From Ampelomyces quisqualis (taxonomy: Eukaryota; Ascomycota; Dothideomycetes; Pleosporales; Phaeosphaeriaceae): a stretch of 64,000 nucleotides of DNA. The notes beneath the pieces are model-generated. The model searched no databases, was not told where the DNA came from, and saw nothing but the letters and a program-made list of their open reading frames with translations. Numbering within the stretch: position 1 is the first letter of the stretch; every line of letters begins with the position of its first letter. The position numbers and the translations under genes were made by a program. The stretch is taken from positions 2,852,001 to 2,916,000 of the forward strand of contig JAGTXZ010000021.1 of the NCBI GenBank assembly GCA_018398575.1, written 5' to 3'. Below are positions 12,528 through 21,155 of this stretch, one piece after another.

Positions 12528-14539
12528 ATGGCTTCTTCCGGCAACGACTTCGCGCAGTACGAAGTCAAAGGTGCTCGTGTCGACGAGGAAAAGACGTTTG
12601 ATGGCGCGCATCCTCGCCGTTCGAGCGTCGTGGGATCGGTGCGCGAGGTTGGCGATAACACCCACCGAAAGCTCAAGAGTCGCCACATTCAGTTGATTGG
12701 CATCGGTGGTACTATTGGTACAGCGCTCTATGTGCAAATTGGTCGCGGATTGATGAACGGTGGCCCTGCTTCGCTGTTCCTCGCCTTTACGTTGTGGTAT
12801 GCACGCCACGTTCATCCGAATCGACGAGAAAGAAGACTGAAGACTAATTCCCGCAGGTGCTCCGTCATTCTGGCAGTTACACTCAGTGAGATGACCCATT
12901 TTTGAACCCCGAAGCAATACTTCCCCAGTGCGACGAATCCTCCCAAAACGCATTCTTTCGAATCGCCCAAAGCAGCTACGCTATATCCTAAAGCGGTGAT
13001 GTACTAATGCACAACACTAGGCATTGCCGAGATGGTCACTTACCTCCCCATTTCCTCACCATTCATTCGCTTCGCTGGACGCTTCGTTGATGATGCTTTT
13101 GGCGTAGCTGCTGGGTGGAACTTCTTCGTATTCGAAGCTGCACTCGTGCCCTTTGAGATCGTGGCTTGCAATGTCATTATCGGTTTCTGGAGCGATGTAG
13201 TACCTACTGGTGCCATCATCGCAATCGTCATTGTGCTCTATGGGTATGTTCCTTGCCCACTCAAATCTATTGCAAGAAAACATTAACCCATCCAGCGTGA
13301 TCAACATGATGGCCGTGAAATGGTATGGCGAAACCGAATTCTGGGCTGCCATCGGCAAAGTCCTCCTCATCATCGGCCTCTTGATCTTCACCTTCATCTC
13401 CATGTTAGGCGGTAACCCGGCCAAAGACCGCTATGGCTTCCGCTACTGGAAGAACCCTGGCTCCTTCACCGAACTCTACCAACCAGGTTCCCTCGGCCGT
13501 TTCATGGGCTTCCTACAATGTCTCATCCAAGCGTCGTTCACTATCGCAGGACCAGACTATGTTTCCATGGCAGCCGGCGAAACCGAGAATCCCCGCAAAG
13601 TCATGCCGCGCGCATACAACGCCGTCTTCTACCGCCTGACATGCTTCTTCGTCCTAGGCTCCCTTGCCGTAGGTATCAACGTGCCCTACAACGACCCCGA
13701 ACTCATCGCCGCGTTTCGCGACGGCAAGCCCGGCGCCGCTGCATCCCCGTACGTCATCGCCATGAATCGTCTGCGCATCGAAGGGCTCCCGCACGTCGTC
13801 AACGCCGGCGTTCTAGCATCTGCATTCTCCGCCGGAAATTCCTACGTGTACTGCGCTTCCCGCTCACTCTTTGGTCTCGCGCTCGAAGGCAAAGCGCCCA
13901 AGATCTTGACTAGATGCACAAAGCAAGGTGTGCCGTTTTACTGTGTTGGCGTCGTCTTGCTCATTGCGCTCCTGTCGTTTTTGCAGCTCGGCGAGAACTC
14001 TGCCGTGGTGCTGAATTGGTTCGTTAGTCTTGTGACTGCGTCCCAGTTGATCAACTTTAGCGTCATGTGCTTTACCTTTTTGAGGTTCTACAAGGCGTGT
14101 CAGGTGCAGGGTTTGGATCGCAACACGTTGCCGTACAAGGGCATTTTGCAGCCTTATGCGGCGTGGTATGGGCTTGTCACGACGTTTGTCATGACGTTTG
14201 TGGGTGGCTATACTGTTTTCTTGGAGGGCATGTGGGATGTGCCGAGTTTCCTCTTCTCGTACTTGATGGTGAGTCATGCCTTTTCTTCGTCCAGACTTTG
14301 CGTCTGAGGTCGCATTCGGAAAATATTTCCTTGTATACGCTGCTAATTTGTCATTCCAGGTCTTCCTCTTCCCCGTCCTCTTCATCGGCTGGAAATTGAT
14401 GAAGCGCACCAAATGGCTAAAACCGCATGAAATTGATCTCGTCACAGATCTTGCCGAGATTGAAGAATATCACCGCAATTACGTCGAGGAGCCAGAGACC
14501 AACAAGTTCAACAAGGTTTTGGACAAGCTGTTTGGTTGA
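12528..14539 (+). CDS. Amino-acid permease, YAT family (APC superfamily)
   Basis: Plasma-membrane proton-coupled amino-acid transporter of the yeast amino-acid transporter family. Five exons, 12528-12796, 12857-12885, 13021-13243, 13296-14268 and 14360-14539, encode 557 residues. Family signatures: a hydrophilic N-terminus, then RHIQLIGIGGTIGTALYV at the start of TM1; AAGWNFFVFEAALVPFE; the loop GNPAKDRYGFRYWKNPGSF; AGETENPRKVMPRA; ASAFSAGNSYVYCASRSL. The C-terminal tail (DLVTDLAEIEEYH) is typical of this family. The 29-nt second exon is needed to keep frame. Substrate is not predictable, since proline, general and dicarboxylic permeases all share these motifs. It is convergent with the gene at 14728-15936, with 188 bp between the stop codons. 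Confidence 0.93.
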
Positions 14540-14727
14540 AATAAACAAGGTACGGAGATGTAGGCTCTGTATGGGAAGCGCTAGATGGACTCAAACAATT
14601 GAACAACATGTATGGTCTCTCGTTGTGACCATTGTGAATATGTGAGAATGTGAGGATACGGCTCTTCACTCCAACACGGGATGTCATGTATCCACTCCCA
14701 AACTCCTGCGGTACATCCATTCTTCCA

Positions 14728-15936
14728 TCATACCAGGAAGGTCGGAATATCATCTAACCCAACGTTCACGTTCTTCGTCTCCCCCTCTTTCTTCCTTGCA
14801 GCTTTTCTCTTCGCAATTCGTTCTGCAGTCTCCTTACTTAGCCCCGAGCCCCAATCGTCGATCCCTTTCGCAGATGGCGGAGGAGAAGCATGCGCTGGTC
14901 CCGAGACCTTGCTTGACGTGAATGAAGCCATGGGCCGCGCGCAAGTGGGCGCAGATGCCTTGCATTCTTCGATTCCTGGTGGTGCGGCTGGACGCTTTGC
15001 GCGTGGGATGTAGTCGTCTAGCATATCGAAGGGCGTAGCGCGACATTTGCGTGAGGTGGTAGCGTGAGGCTTTGTGGGGGAGGGTAAGGTGGGTTTGGCG
15101 AATGATGGGGCCGACGAGGCAGATTTTGGCCCTGTTATTGCCGAGGGCCTCACGGCTGATGCTGGTCTAGTTTCGGATACGGCAGGTCGAGGAGGACGCT
15201 TGAATGTGGATTTCGATATGTCGAGGTCTTCGCTATCGGAGTCGTTGTTTGCAGGCATAAAGGGTCGTTTCAAGGTTGATGTTGGACGAGCCGCAGAAGC
15301 GATGGCTCGATCACCTTCATCATCATCGTCTTGAGATGCGAAGACATCTCGAATCGCCTTTCTTTGCCTCTTCTCTTGGACTTCTGCTTTCTTCTTCATG
15401 GTACCTTCGATGGAAAGCTTGCCGCCCGCCACGACTGGCCTAGGAGCCTGGACCTGCTCTTTTTTCTTCGCTTCAATCTGCTCTTTCAGCTTCTCGTACT
15501 CTGCGATGTGCAAGTGGCGCGTGAACATTTTGGCTGTTTCAAGGAATTCGTCTTCCACCATCATCCATTCGTCGTCGCGCAGGTCAAACTTCGACACGCC
15601 TTTGTGCATCTCTTCGGCCTGCGGCTGGACATCGTCGCCAACAAGAGGTGGCGACGATGAATGTGCTCGGTTCCTGCGCAATGTATCCTTGTTTTTAGAT
15701 TTAGTGCGCGGTGTTGAAGGCTCAGCGGGCAGGTCCGGTAAGTCGTAGTCTGAGTCGTCTGAGTTCCGCAAGACCTTTGCCTTGCCTTTACTGGAACTTG
15801 CCAAGATGGTGCCATCAAAAAATTCATCATCGATATCGGACGGTGCTTTCGATACAGGTCTTGCTTTCGCGGGCTGCTTCACACGCGTCCGGCTTCCGCC
15901 ACTTTTGTTGATCCATGGCAGTTGTCGCGGCATCAT
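14728..15936 (-). CDS. Conserved-looking disordered fungal protein of unknown function
   Basis: Single open frame, 402 residues from the MMPRQLPW start at 15936; the frame also stays open upstream to an ATG at 15993, which would add 19 residues. Basic and serine/proline-rich with acidic patches (SQDDDDEGD, NDSDSEDLDIS). One segment near residue 125, DDEWMMVEDEFLETAKMF followed by a charged helix, looks ordered and is probably the conserved core. The C-terminus, GLSKETAERIAKRKAARKK, is a basic helix. The composition suggests a nuclear protein. No family recognised. It is divergent from the eIF2-alpha kinase gene, with 553 bp between the starts. Confidence 0.7.
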   Translation of the reverse strand: MMPRQLPWINKSGGSRTRVKQPAKARPVSKAPSDIDDEFFDGTILASSSKGKAKVLRNSDDSDYDLPDLPAEPSTPRTKSKNKDTLRRNRAHSSSPPLVGDDVQPQAEEMHKGVSKFDLRDDEWMMVEDEFLETAKMFTRHLHIAEYEKLKEQIEAKKKEQVQAPRPVVAGGKLSIEGTMKKKAEVQEKRQRKAIRDVFASQDDDDEGDRAIASAARPTSTLKRPFMPANNDSDSEDLDISKSTFKRPPRPAVSETRPASAVRPSAITGPKSASSAPSFAKPTLPSPTKPHATTSRKCRATPFDMLDDYIPRAKRPAAPPGIEECKASAPTCARPMASFTSSKVSGPAHASPPPSAKGIDDWGSGLSKETAERIAKRKAARKKEGETKNVNVGLDDIPTFLV

Positions 15937-16489
15937 GGCCAGGTGAAGGAGTGAGAGCCCGATGTCGTCGTGGATTCGCGCACAATTTGACACTGTGCAG
16001 AATGCATGATGTTGTCTTACTTGTTGTGCATCGCGACCGCAGTCGCGTTTGACACCCGTGACAGTGCTCGCGTCTGTGAAGACTAGCCATCACGTGCAAG
16101 AAGCCCTTGCCTAGCGCCGTCACTTGTCAGCCAATCGGCGTGAGCCCAAGCTTTCGCGCCCTTCCCATCTTGTGGAGGCAGCACTTATGCTCCACGTCCT
16201 TGGCAAGGAGCCACGTTTCGCTTCCACGCCTTTCTGCTCCGTTCCTGTCTGTGAATCAGTCGGGCTTGTGTACTGATGGGGGCTCTCTTCACTGCAGCTG
16301 GCGCCTCAAAGGTCTCGCTCGTCGCTGTAGCTGCACGAGCAAAGGTAGACCAACGAAAAAATCAACAACCTCAACTTTCATCTTGTCTGAGCTAAAATTA
16401 CAATTCGATCGACGCTCCAAGGCCGGACCTTTCAAGAGCAGAGATATTGCTACATTGCCCCTCTGCTGAAGATCGACGTCCCGGACGCA

Positions 16490-18550
16490 ATGTCAATGTT
16501 TCGCAGACCCGACGAGGAGTCGTCTTCATCCTCAGAGGAGTCACATGAGTACACCGAAAACGACGAGTCCAGCGAACTTCAACAAGACAGTGTCCTCTCG
16601 CGGATACAAACTCTCGAGTCGGCTGATTCTGCGCAATCAGGCGGAAGCCCAGTGCCACCGCGGCTGGAAATGCGACAAAATTCTACACAGAATGTTCGCG
16701 ACCTGATGCTCCATGCGTTGCTAGAAGAGAAAGCCATTGCAGAAGCTGCGCATAGATTAGGCAAAGATGTATCCGATCCTGAGGTCCAAAGGGTCGGTGG
16801 GCAGGCCTATCAAGAGCTTGCGCGTCAGATCGCGAACAACGTTGATGACAAGTACGCTGGGGACGATATGCGGAATCACCGAGCTACTGCACAAGAAGGC
16901 ATCAGCAAGCTCACGCGCAACAATCTTACCCGGCTCGCAGCAGTCCCTGAAGGGGTACCTTTATCTCAGGCTGTGATGGTACGACCAGTAAATGGGCTCT
17001 CCGTGGACTTTGCTCAACAACCATCAACTACACTCGAAGCGCTATCGGGGATACATGCGCCTGTCGAATTGCATCTGCGAGGGTATCCCGGCCTTCAAAA
17101 TGATCGCTATGCCCGAGAGTTCTCAGAGCTTGAAATTATTGGCAAAGGTGGCTATGGCAAAGTGTTTAAAGCGAAACACAAGCTTGACGGATCGTTCTAT
17201 GCCGTAAAGCGCATACCAGTGAGCCGTGCTAAGCTTGGGAAAATCCAGCAAGAGGGTTCGGACGAGTTGGAAAACATGCTGCAAGAGGTTCGCTCCTTGG
17301 CTCGTTTCGACCACACAAATGTCGTCCGTTACCACAATGCCTGGTTAGAGTTCACCACAGCGACTAAAGATGAGGCTGGAGTATCAGCAGCTGGCTTCTT
17401 GCGACCAGACCGCTTGCTCGAGAATGCCGCTGCAGCGTCGGACAGTCGGCCCCCTGCAGATGGTCTGCACACTAAGCTGGAGGATATGTCCTTTGGAGAT
17501 CCATTTGAGAAGCCCGGAGATAGCTATGGCGCTGGTATAGTCTTTGAGACAAGCGATCCTGGTGTAGGTGCCGACACCTCGAAGAGCGAAATGGAAAACA
17601 TGTCCTACAAAGCTCAGCTGAAGAAGTCATCACATCGAAAAACCAGACGCGGCAGCCAAGCTAGCCAGGCGACGATCGCAACTATATCGTCCACAAAGTC
17701 CCGCATGAGCGCCGTGGAGGACGTTGATGAGGACGATGAGGAAGAAGATGTCGAGCTCATACCAAGATCAAACATGCCCTACACACAACAGCCAGGCTCC
17801 GAAGTAACAGAAAGCATGGTCACATACAGCGACTTTCCAGGACACATGGTCCCAGCACGCAATAGCGGCCCGATCCTGACACTTAATGTACAAATGAGCC
17901 TATGTGACACGAACCTCGCTGCATTTATATCTGACGATCGGTCGGTTAATGGTGCGGGTCCTGTTGACCGGCATTGTTTTCATCCCTGCGTGTCACTGGA
18001 GCTTCTGTGGAACATCATTTCAGGCGTTGAATATCTACACGCGCAGGGAGTTGTACATCGGGATTTGAAGCCAGCCAACGTTTTCTTGTCGCTCTCAACA
18101 GCGCGACATCCGCCTTATGGTTCCGTCGACGTTTCGAGCTGCAAGCCATGTCCACAGCGCGATTGTCTACACGTGACACCGCGCATCGGCGATTTCGGGC
18201 TCGTTGCAGCACTCGATCTGGACATTGGCACGGTTAGTAAGCCCGTCGGAACGGAGTATTACCGTCCAGACGCGAGTGGGAGGGTCAACGAGAAGCTCGA
18301 TGTGTTCGCGCTAGGCGTTGTGGCGTTTGAGATGGTGCAGAAGTTTGATACGCGTATGGGACGTGTCGCAGCGCTAACTGATCTCCGTCGTGGGGTCTTT
18401 CCGATGGACTTTGCGGAAAGTCTTGGAGATATTGGTGACAACATGCAATATCTGCTAGGCAGCATGGTCAGCCCAGACGAGAATGATCGCATGACTTGCG
18501 AGGAGGCCAAGTCAGGCATTGGCAGAATGATCCACTTGCTGAGGGCATAG
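16490..18550 (+). CDS. eIF2-alpha kinase of the PEK/HRI type (fungal IfkB-like)
   Basis: Single-exon 686-residue serine/threonine kinase. It resembles the second, non-Gcn2 eIF2-alpha kinase of filamentous fungi (IfkB; compare S. pombe Hri1/Hri2), which phosphorylates eIF2-alpha to lower translation under stress. The N-terminal 206 residues are acidic and helical. The glycine loop IGKGGYGKVF (217-226) and AVKRIP lysine (about 240) come next, followed by a long acidic kinase insert (about 285-460), the mark of the PEK class. HRDLKPANVF (about 523) and DFG (about 568) are intact. Where kinases usually have GTxxYxAPE this one has GTEYYRPDAS, so the conserved APE glutamate is missing although DVFALGVVAFEM follows normally. 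Orthology to IfkB is inferred from motif order. Confidence 0.85.
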   Translation: MSMFRRPDEESSSSSEESHEYTENDESSELQQDSVLSRIQTLESADSAQSGGSPVPPRLEMRQNSTQNVRDLMLHALLEEKAIAEAAHRLGKDVSDPEVQRVGGQAYQELARQIANNVDDKYAGDDMRNHRATAQEGISKLTRNNLTRLAAVPEGVPLSQAVMVRPVNGLSVDFAQQPSTTLEALSGIHAPVELHLRGYPGLQNDRYAREFSELEIIGKGGYGKVFKAKHKLDGSFYAVKRIPVSRAKLGKIQQEGSDELENMLQEVRSLARFDHTNVVRYHNAWLEFTTATKDEAGVSAAGFLRPDRLLENAAAASDSRPPADGLHTKLEDMSFGDPFEKPGDSYGAGIVFETSDPGVGADTSKSEMENMSYKAQLKKSSHRKTRRGSQASQATIATISSTKSRMSAVEDVDEDDEEEDVELIPRSNMPYTQQPGSEVTESMVTYSDFPGHMVPARNSGPILTLNVQMSLCDTNLAAFISDDRSVNGAGPVDRHCFHPCVSLELLWNIISGVEYLHAQGVVHRDLKPANVFLSLSTARHPPYGSVDVSSCKPCPQRDCLHVTPRIGDFGLVAALDLDIGTVSKPVGTEYYRPDASGRVNEKLDVFALGVVAFEMVQKFDTRMGRVAALTDLRRGVFPMDFAESLGDIGDNMQYLLGSMVSPDENDRMTCEEAKSGIGRMIHLLRA

Positions 18551-19011
18551 GCGAAGCGGAAAAAGCATGTGCAAGCTGGCGTTGGCGGTGCATATAGAAC
18601 ATTACGATACCCACGTGTAGTCAAGGACTACGTGTCGATTGTATCCCGATGAAATGTTCGCACGTACTCACAAGACCAGTGCTCACCGTTGTCGCGTCCG
18701 TCCTTCACGTTAAACGTCATACGAACTCCTGGAAATTGGCAACGTCGTACAAACATGCTGGCGTGCTGTATCAGGCTAGACGCGTGACTTGTCAGCTGCA
18801 TCCTTCCTTCCCGCACCGCCTGATGTTGACCTCGACAATCTAAAACAGTCCCGTAATCCCTTGGTTTTATTTCTCCCCTCAGTCCTGCGATCGACCACAC
18901 TTCTTTGAGTGACTAGGACAAGCACGACGAGCACTATTAACGGCAACCATTGCCCTAGACTAGCTTGCAGGCTACGAACGACCGGATCTCCGGAACAGAC
19001 TCACCAGCGCC
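18551..19011. other. Intergenic region
   Basis: Spacer between the kinase stop and the F-box gene start on the same strand. I see no coding sequence, repeat or RNA gene. Confidence 0.5.
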
Positions 19012-19881
19012 ATGAGCACCACAGGAAACGCAGTGCACGCAGGCCACCCAAGGTTCTCCAACTTTACCAGGTTTGCCGCTCTGCTCAAAGATTCCATGTC
19101 AACGAAACGTGCGCCGACCCCAAACCAGCTTCGACGCCTTTCAACTCAATCTGAGGTGGAGGACCTGAGCCAGGCCAACCATGTCGCCCATAATCGTCGA
19201 AGTAGCAGTACACGATACACGGAGAAGATGTTGCAGAGGTTTACGCACTCGAGCCGCCCAACCAACATGACGCTCACCGTCAACGACCTTCCAGTTGAAA
19301 TATTGCAAAACATCTTCCTGGCCTTGGACTTCTCCACCTTGCTTCGCATTCGTCGCGTATGCAAGCTTTGGAAGAATCTGGTGCCTGGAGAGTCGCCCCT
19401 CCTAGCCGAGGAGTTGTTTCTCAAGCCAAGTTACAACCTTTACGCGTATAGCTTCACCATGGCGACGTTCGACTTTGACTTTGAAATCAATGTGCGCAGT
19501 CCCCATGAGCATGGCCCATACCTGCGATCACAACCCACCTTCATTGATGGGCTCAGCTTGACGAGAAGGTGCCTTGGACTTATCCGGATGAGCTCGGAGT
19601 TCATCTTCCATCCCATCATCATTGACTTCAACCAGTACGTGCAAGGAGACGAGCACGGTAAATCCAAGCTCGCTCTACAAGATCACAGTACTGCCGAAGA
19701 GGTCAACTGGAGAAACATGTTAGTTTCGATGCCGCCCATGACTGAGCTGCGAATCAGCCGGACAGTGGGCAGAAAGTCGAAAACCATGTGCACGCTCAAG
19801 GCAAAAGATGGCGTCAAGCTGGGCGAGGTGTTCGACACGTTGAGCAAGTGGGGCAAGAAAGAGGTGGACGAATCGGGATGA
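19012..19881 (+). CDS. F-box protein
   Basis: 289 residues, no intron. The F-box lies near residues 90-135: LTVNDLPVEILQNIFLALDF followed by LLRIRRVCKLWKNLV, fitting the LPxEILxxIFxxLD...RRVCKxW consensus that binds Skp1 in SCF ubiquitin ligases. The remainder has features of the large fungal F-box family: a SPxLxxELFLKP block after the F-box, a second half with VNWRNMLVSMPPM, and a C-terminal helix (GVKLGEVFDTLSKWG). No WD or LRR repeats are seen, so the substrate is unknown. The start at 19012 is the first in-frame ATG of a good context; a methionine 27 codons further in is possible. A decayed relative follows directly downstream. Confidence 0.85.
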   Translation: MSTTGNAVHAGHPRFSNFTRFAALLKDSMSTKRAPTPNQLRRLSTQSEVEDLSQANHVAHNRRSSSTRYTEKMLQRFTHSSRPTNMTLTVNDLPVEILQNIFLALDFSTLLRIRRVCKLWKNLVPGESPLLAEELFLKPSYNLYAYSFTMATFDFDFEINVRSPHEHGPYLRSQPTFIDGLSLTRRCLGLIRMSSEFIFHPIIIDFNQYVQGDEHGKSKLALQDHSTAEEVNWRNMLVSMPPMTELRISRTVGRKSKTMCTLKAKDGVKLGEVFDTLSKWGKKEVDESG

Positions 19882-19884
19882 GGG

Positions 19885-20753
19885 ATGGAGGATCATTGGC
19901 AAGGGAGCTGCAGTCGAAGTCAGCGCAACGCCGACCAAAAGCGACGTCAGGCAACAGCATATTTCCAACTGAGATACTCCAAGAGATCTTCTCATACCTC
20001 GACATGTGACCCCCATTGCGCTGCCAGACGCGGCATACTCGGAGATTCGCCAGCCTTGCGCACCATCATGTTCTTCCCTCATCCAAAGCAGCCCGTCTCA
20101 CAAGCTACGCAGCCTATCAGATTGAGGCTCCATGTGAATATCAAAGGCGAATAGGGGCGTACCGAGGAACCCCAGGGCACAAGAGAATACGCCCTTTGGC
20201 CATAGGGTGGTGCATATCTAGCCTACTTGGCCTCTTAGTACGACGGCCATGTCAAACCCATGCTATACTTTGACATGTCGCGCGTTCAGCTCAAGGACCA
20301 CCATGCCGCTTGGAACGAAACGAGCGGCCTTGAATCCCTTTTGGCTGACGATGCAAGTCGGTTAATCGCCCATCTAGGACCTCGCGGTACACATCACCGA
20401 GGAAGCTGCATAATCCGCAGAGCGTCACTCTGGGCCGAAACGCTCAGCCAAACTCACCACATGATTTGGTGGCTACAAGTTGGGTTCAAAGTAGCGCGCG
20501 AACAACGCATCCCGTGAGGTTAACTTTGTTCAAGGGATTGGAGGCAGAGGAGCAGAGCAATCGGGGACCTGTAAAAAGATTTGTTTTCGTCACTGAGGTT
20601 CCGCATAGCCTAGGTAGCCCGCCTTTGACTCTTTGGATTGATTTCTTTTTCGCTTCCCGTCGAGCCAAGTCTTGCATGTACGGCACGCTGGACCTGCCTA
20701 GATTCATTCGCGTCAACGGCATGTACACGCCGTGCGCCGGTGAGGAAAAGTAG
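19885..20753 (+). pseudogene. Decayed F-box gene copy
   Basis: Directly after the F-box gene, FPTEILQEIFSYLDM reads as the first half of a second F-box and then meets TGA (20007-20009). Continuing past that stop in the same frame gives PLRCQT, the expected position of the LLxxxRVC segment. A shifted frame then gives DSPALRTIMFFPHP, which matches the SPALxxxLFF block that follows F-boxes in this family. Further fragments up to about 20753 are open only in patches. At least one stop and one frameshift are therefore needed. Read as a tandem duplicate gone to ruin; the boundaries, especially on the right, are uncertain. Confidence 0.5.
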
Positions 20754-21155
20754 CACGTCAAATCAACGTCTTTCTTTTCCCCGCAAGGATTTGTACTCTG
20801 TACAATCCCTATCAGACTAGCTGCTAAAGCATGCAAGAAGCGTGAAACTGCGGCACCGTGCGTCCGCTCGTTCCCCCCGACAAACGTGCTGATAGATACT
20901 ACGGCATGAGGGCGTTCAACGAAGTGCGGGCACGACATGAGGATACTAAAGCAGCCCAACACACAGGGGACACGACGCAGCGGGTCGATGGACAGAGGAA
21001 GGCGAAAATAGTAATAGTAATCATAATGGATGTGGTGAATGCACGCTAAATAAACTAAAAACAACCACAGAACAAAAGACCAAGAGAGAAAAGAAGGAAA
21101 AAACACGGCATGCGGAAAACCCCTTCAAAACGCGACGGGGATTCTAATCCATCGT
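20754..21155. other. Intergenic region
   Basis: Lies between the relic and the 3' end of the transporter gene. A1-rich tract around 21045-21105 (many AAA/AGA) is probably the 3' untranslated region of the minus-strand transporter. No coding signal. Confidence 0.4.

Noticed and set aside
20486..21106. 206-codon open frame on the minus strand
   Set aside because: The hydrophobic start is translated from an A-rich 3'-UTR-like tract and the rest overlaps the F-box relic. No family feature.
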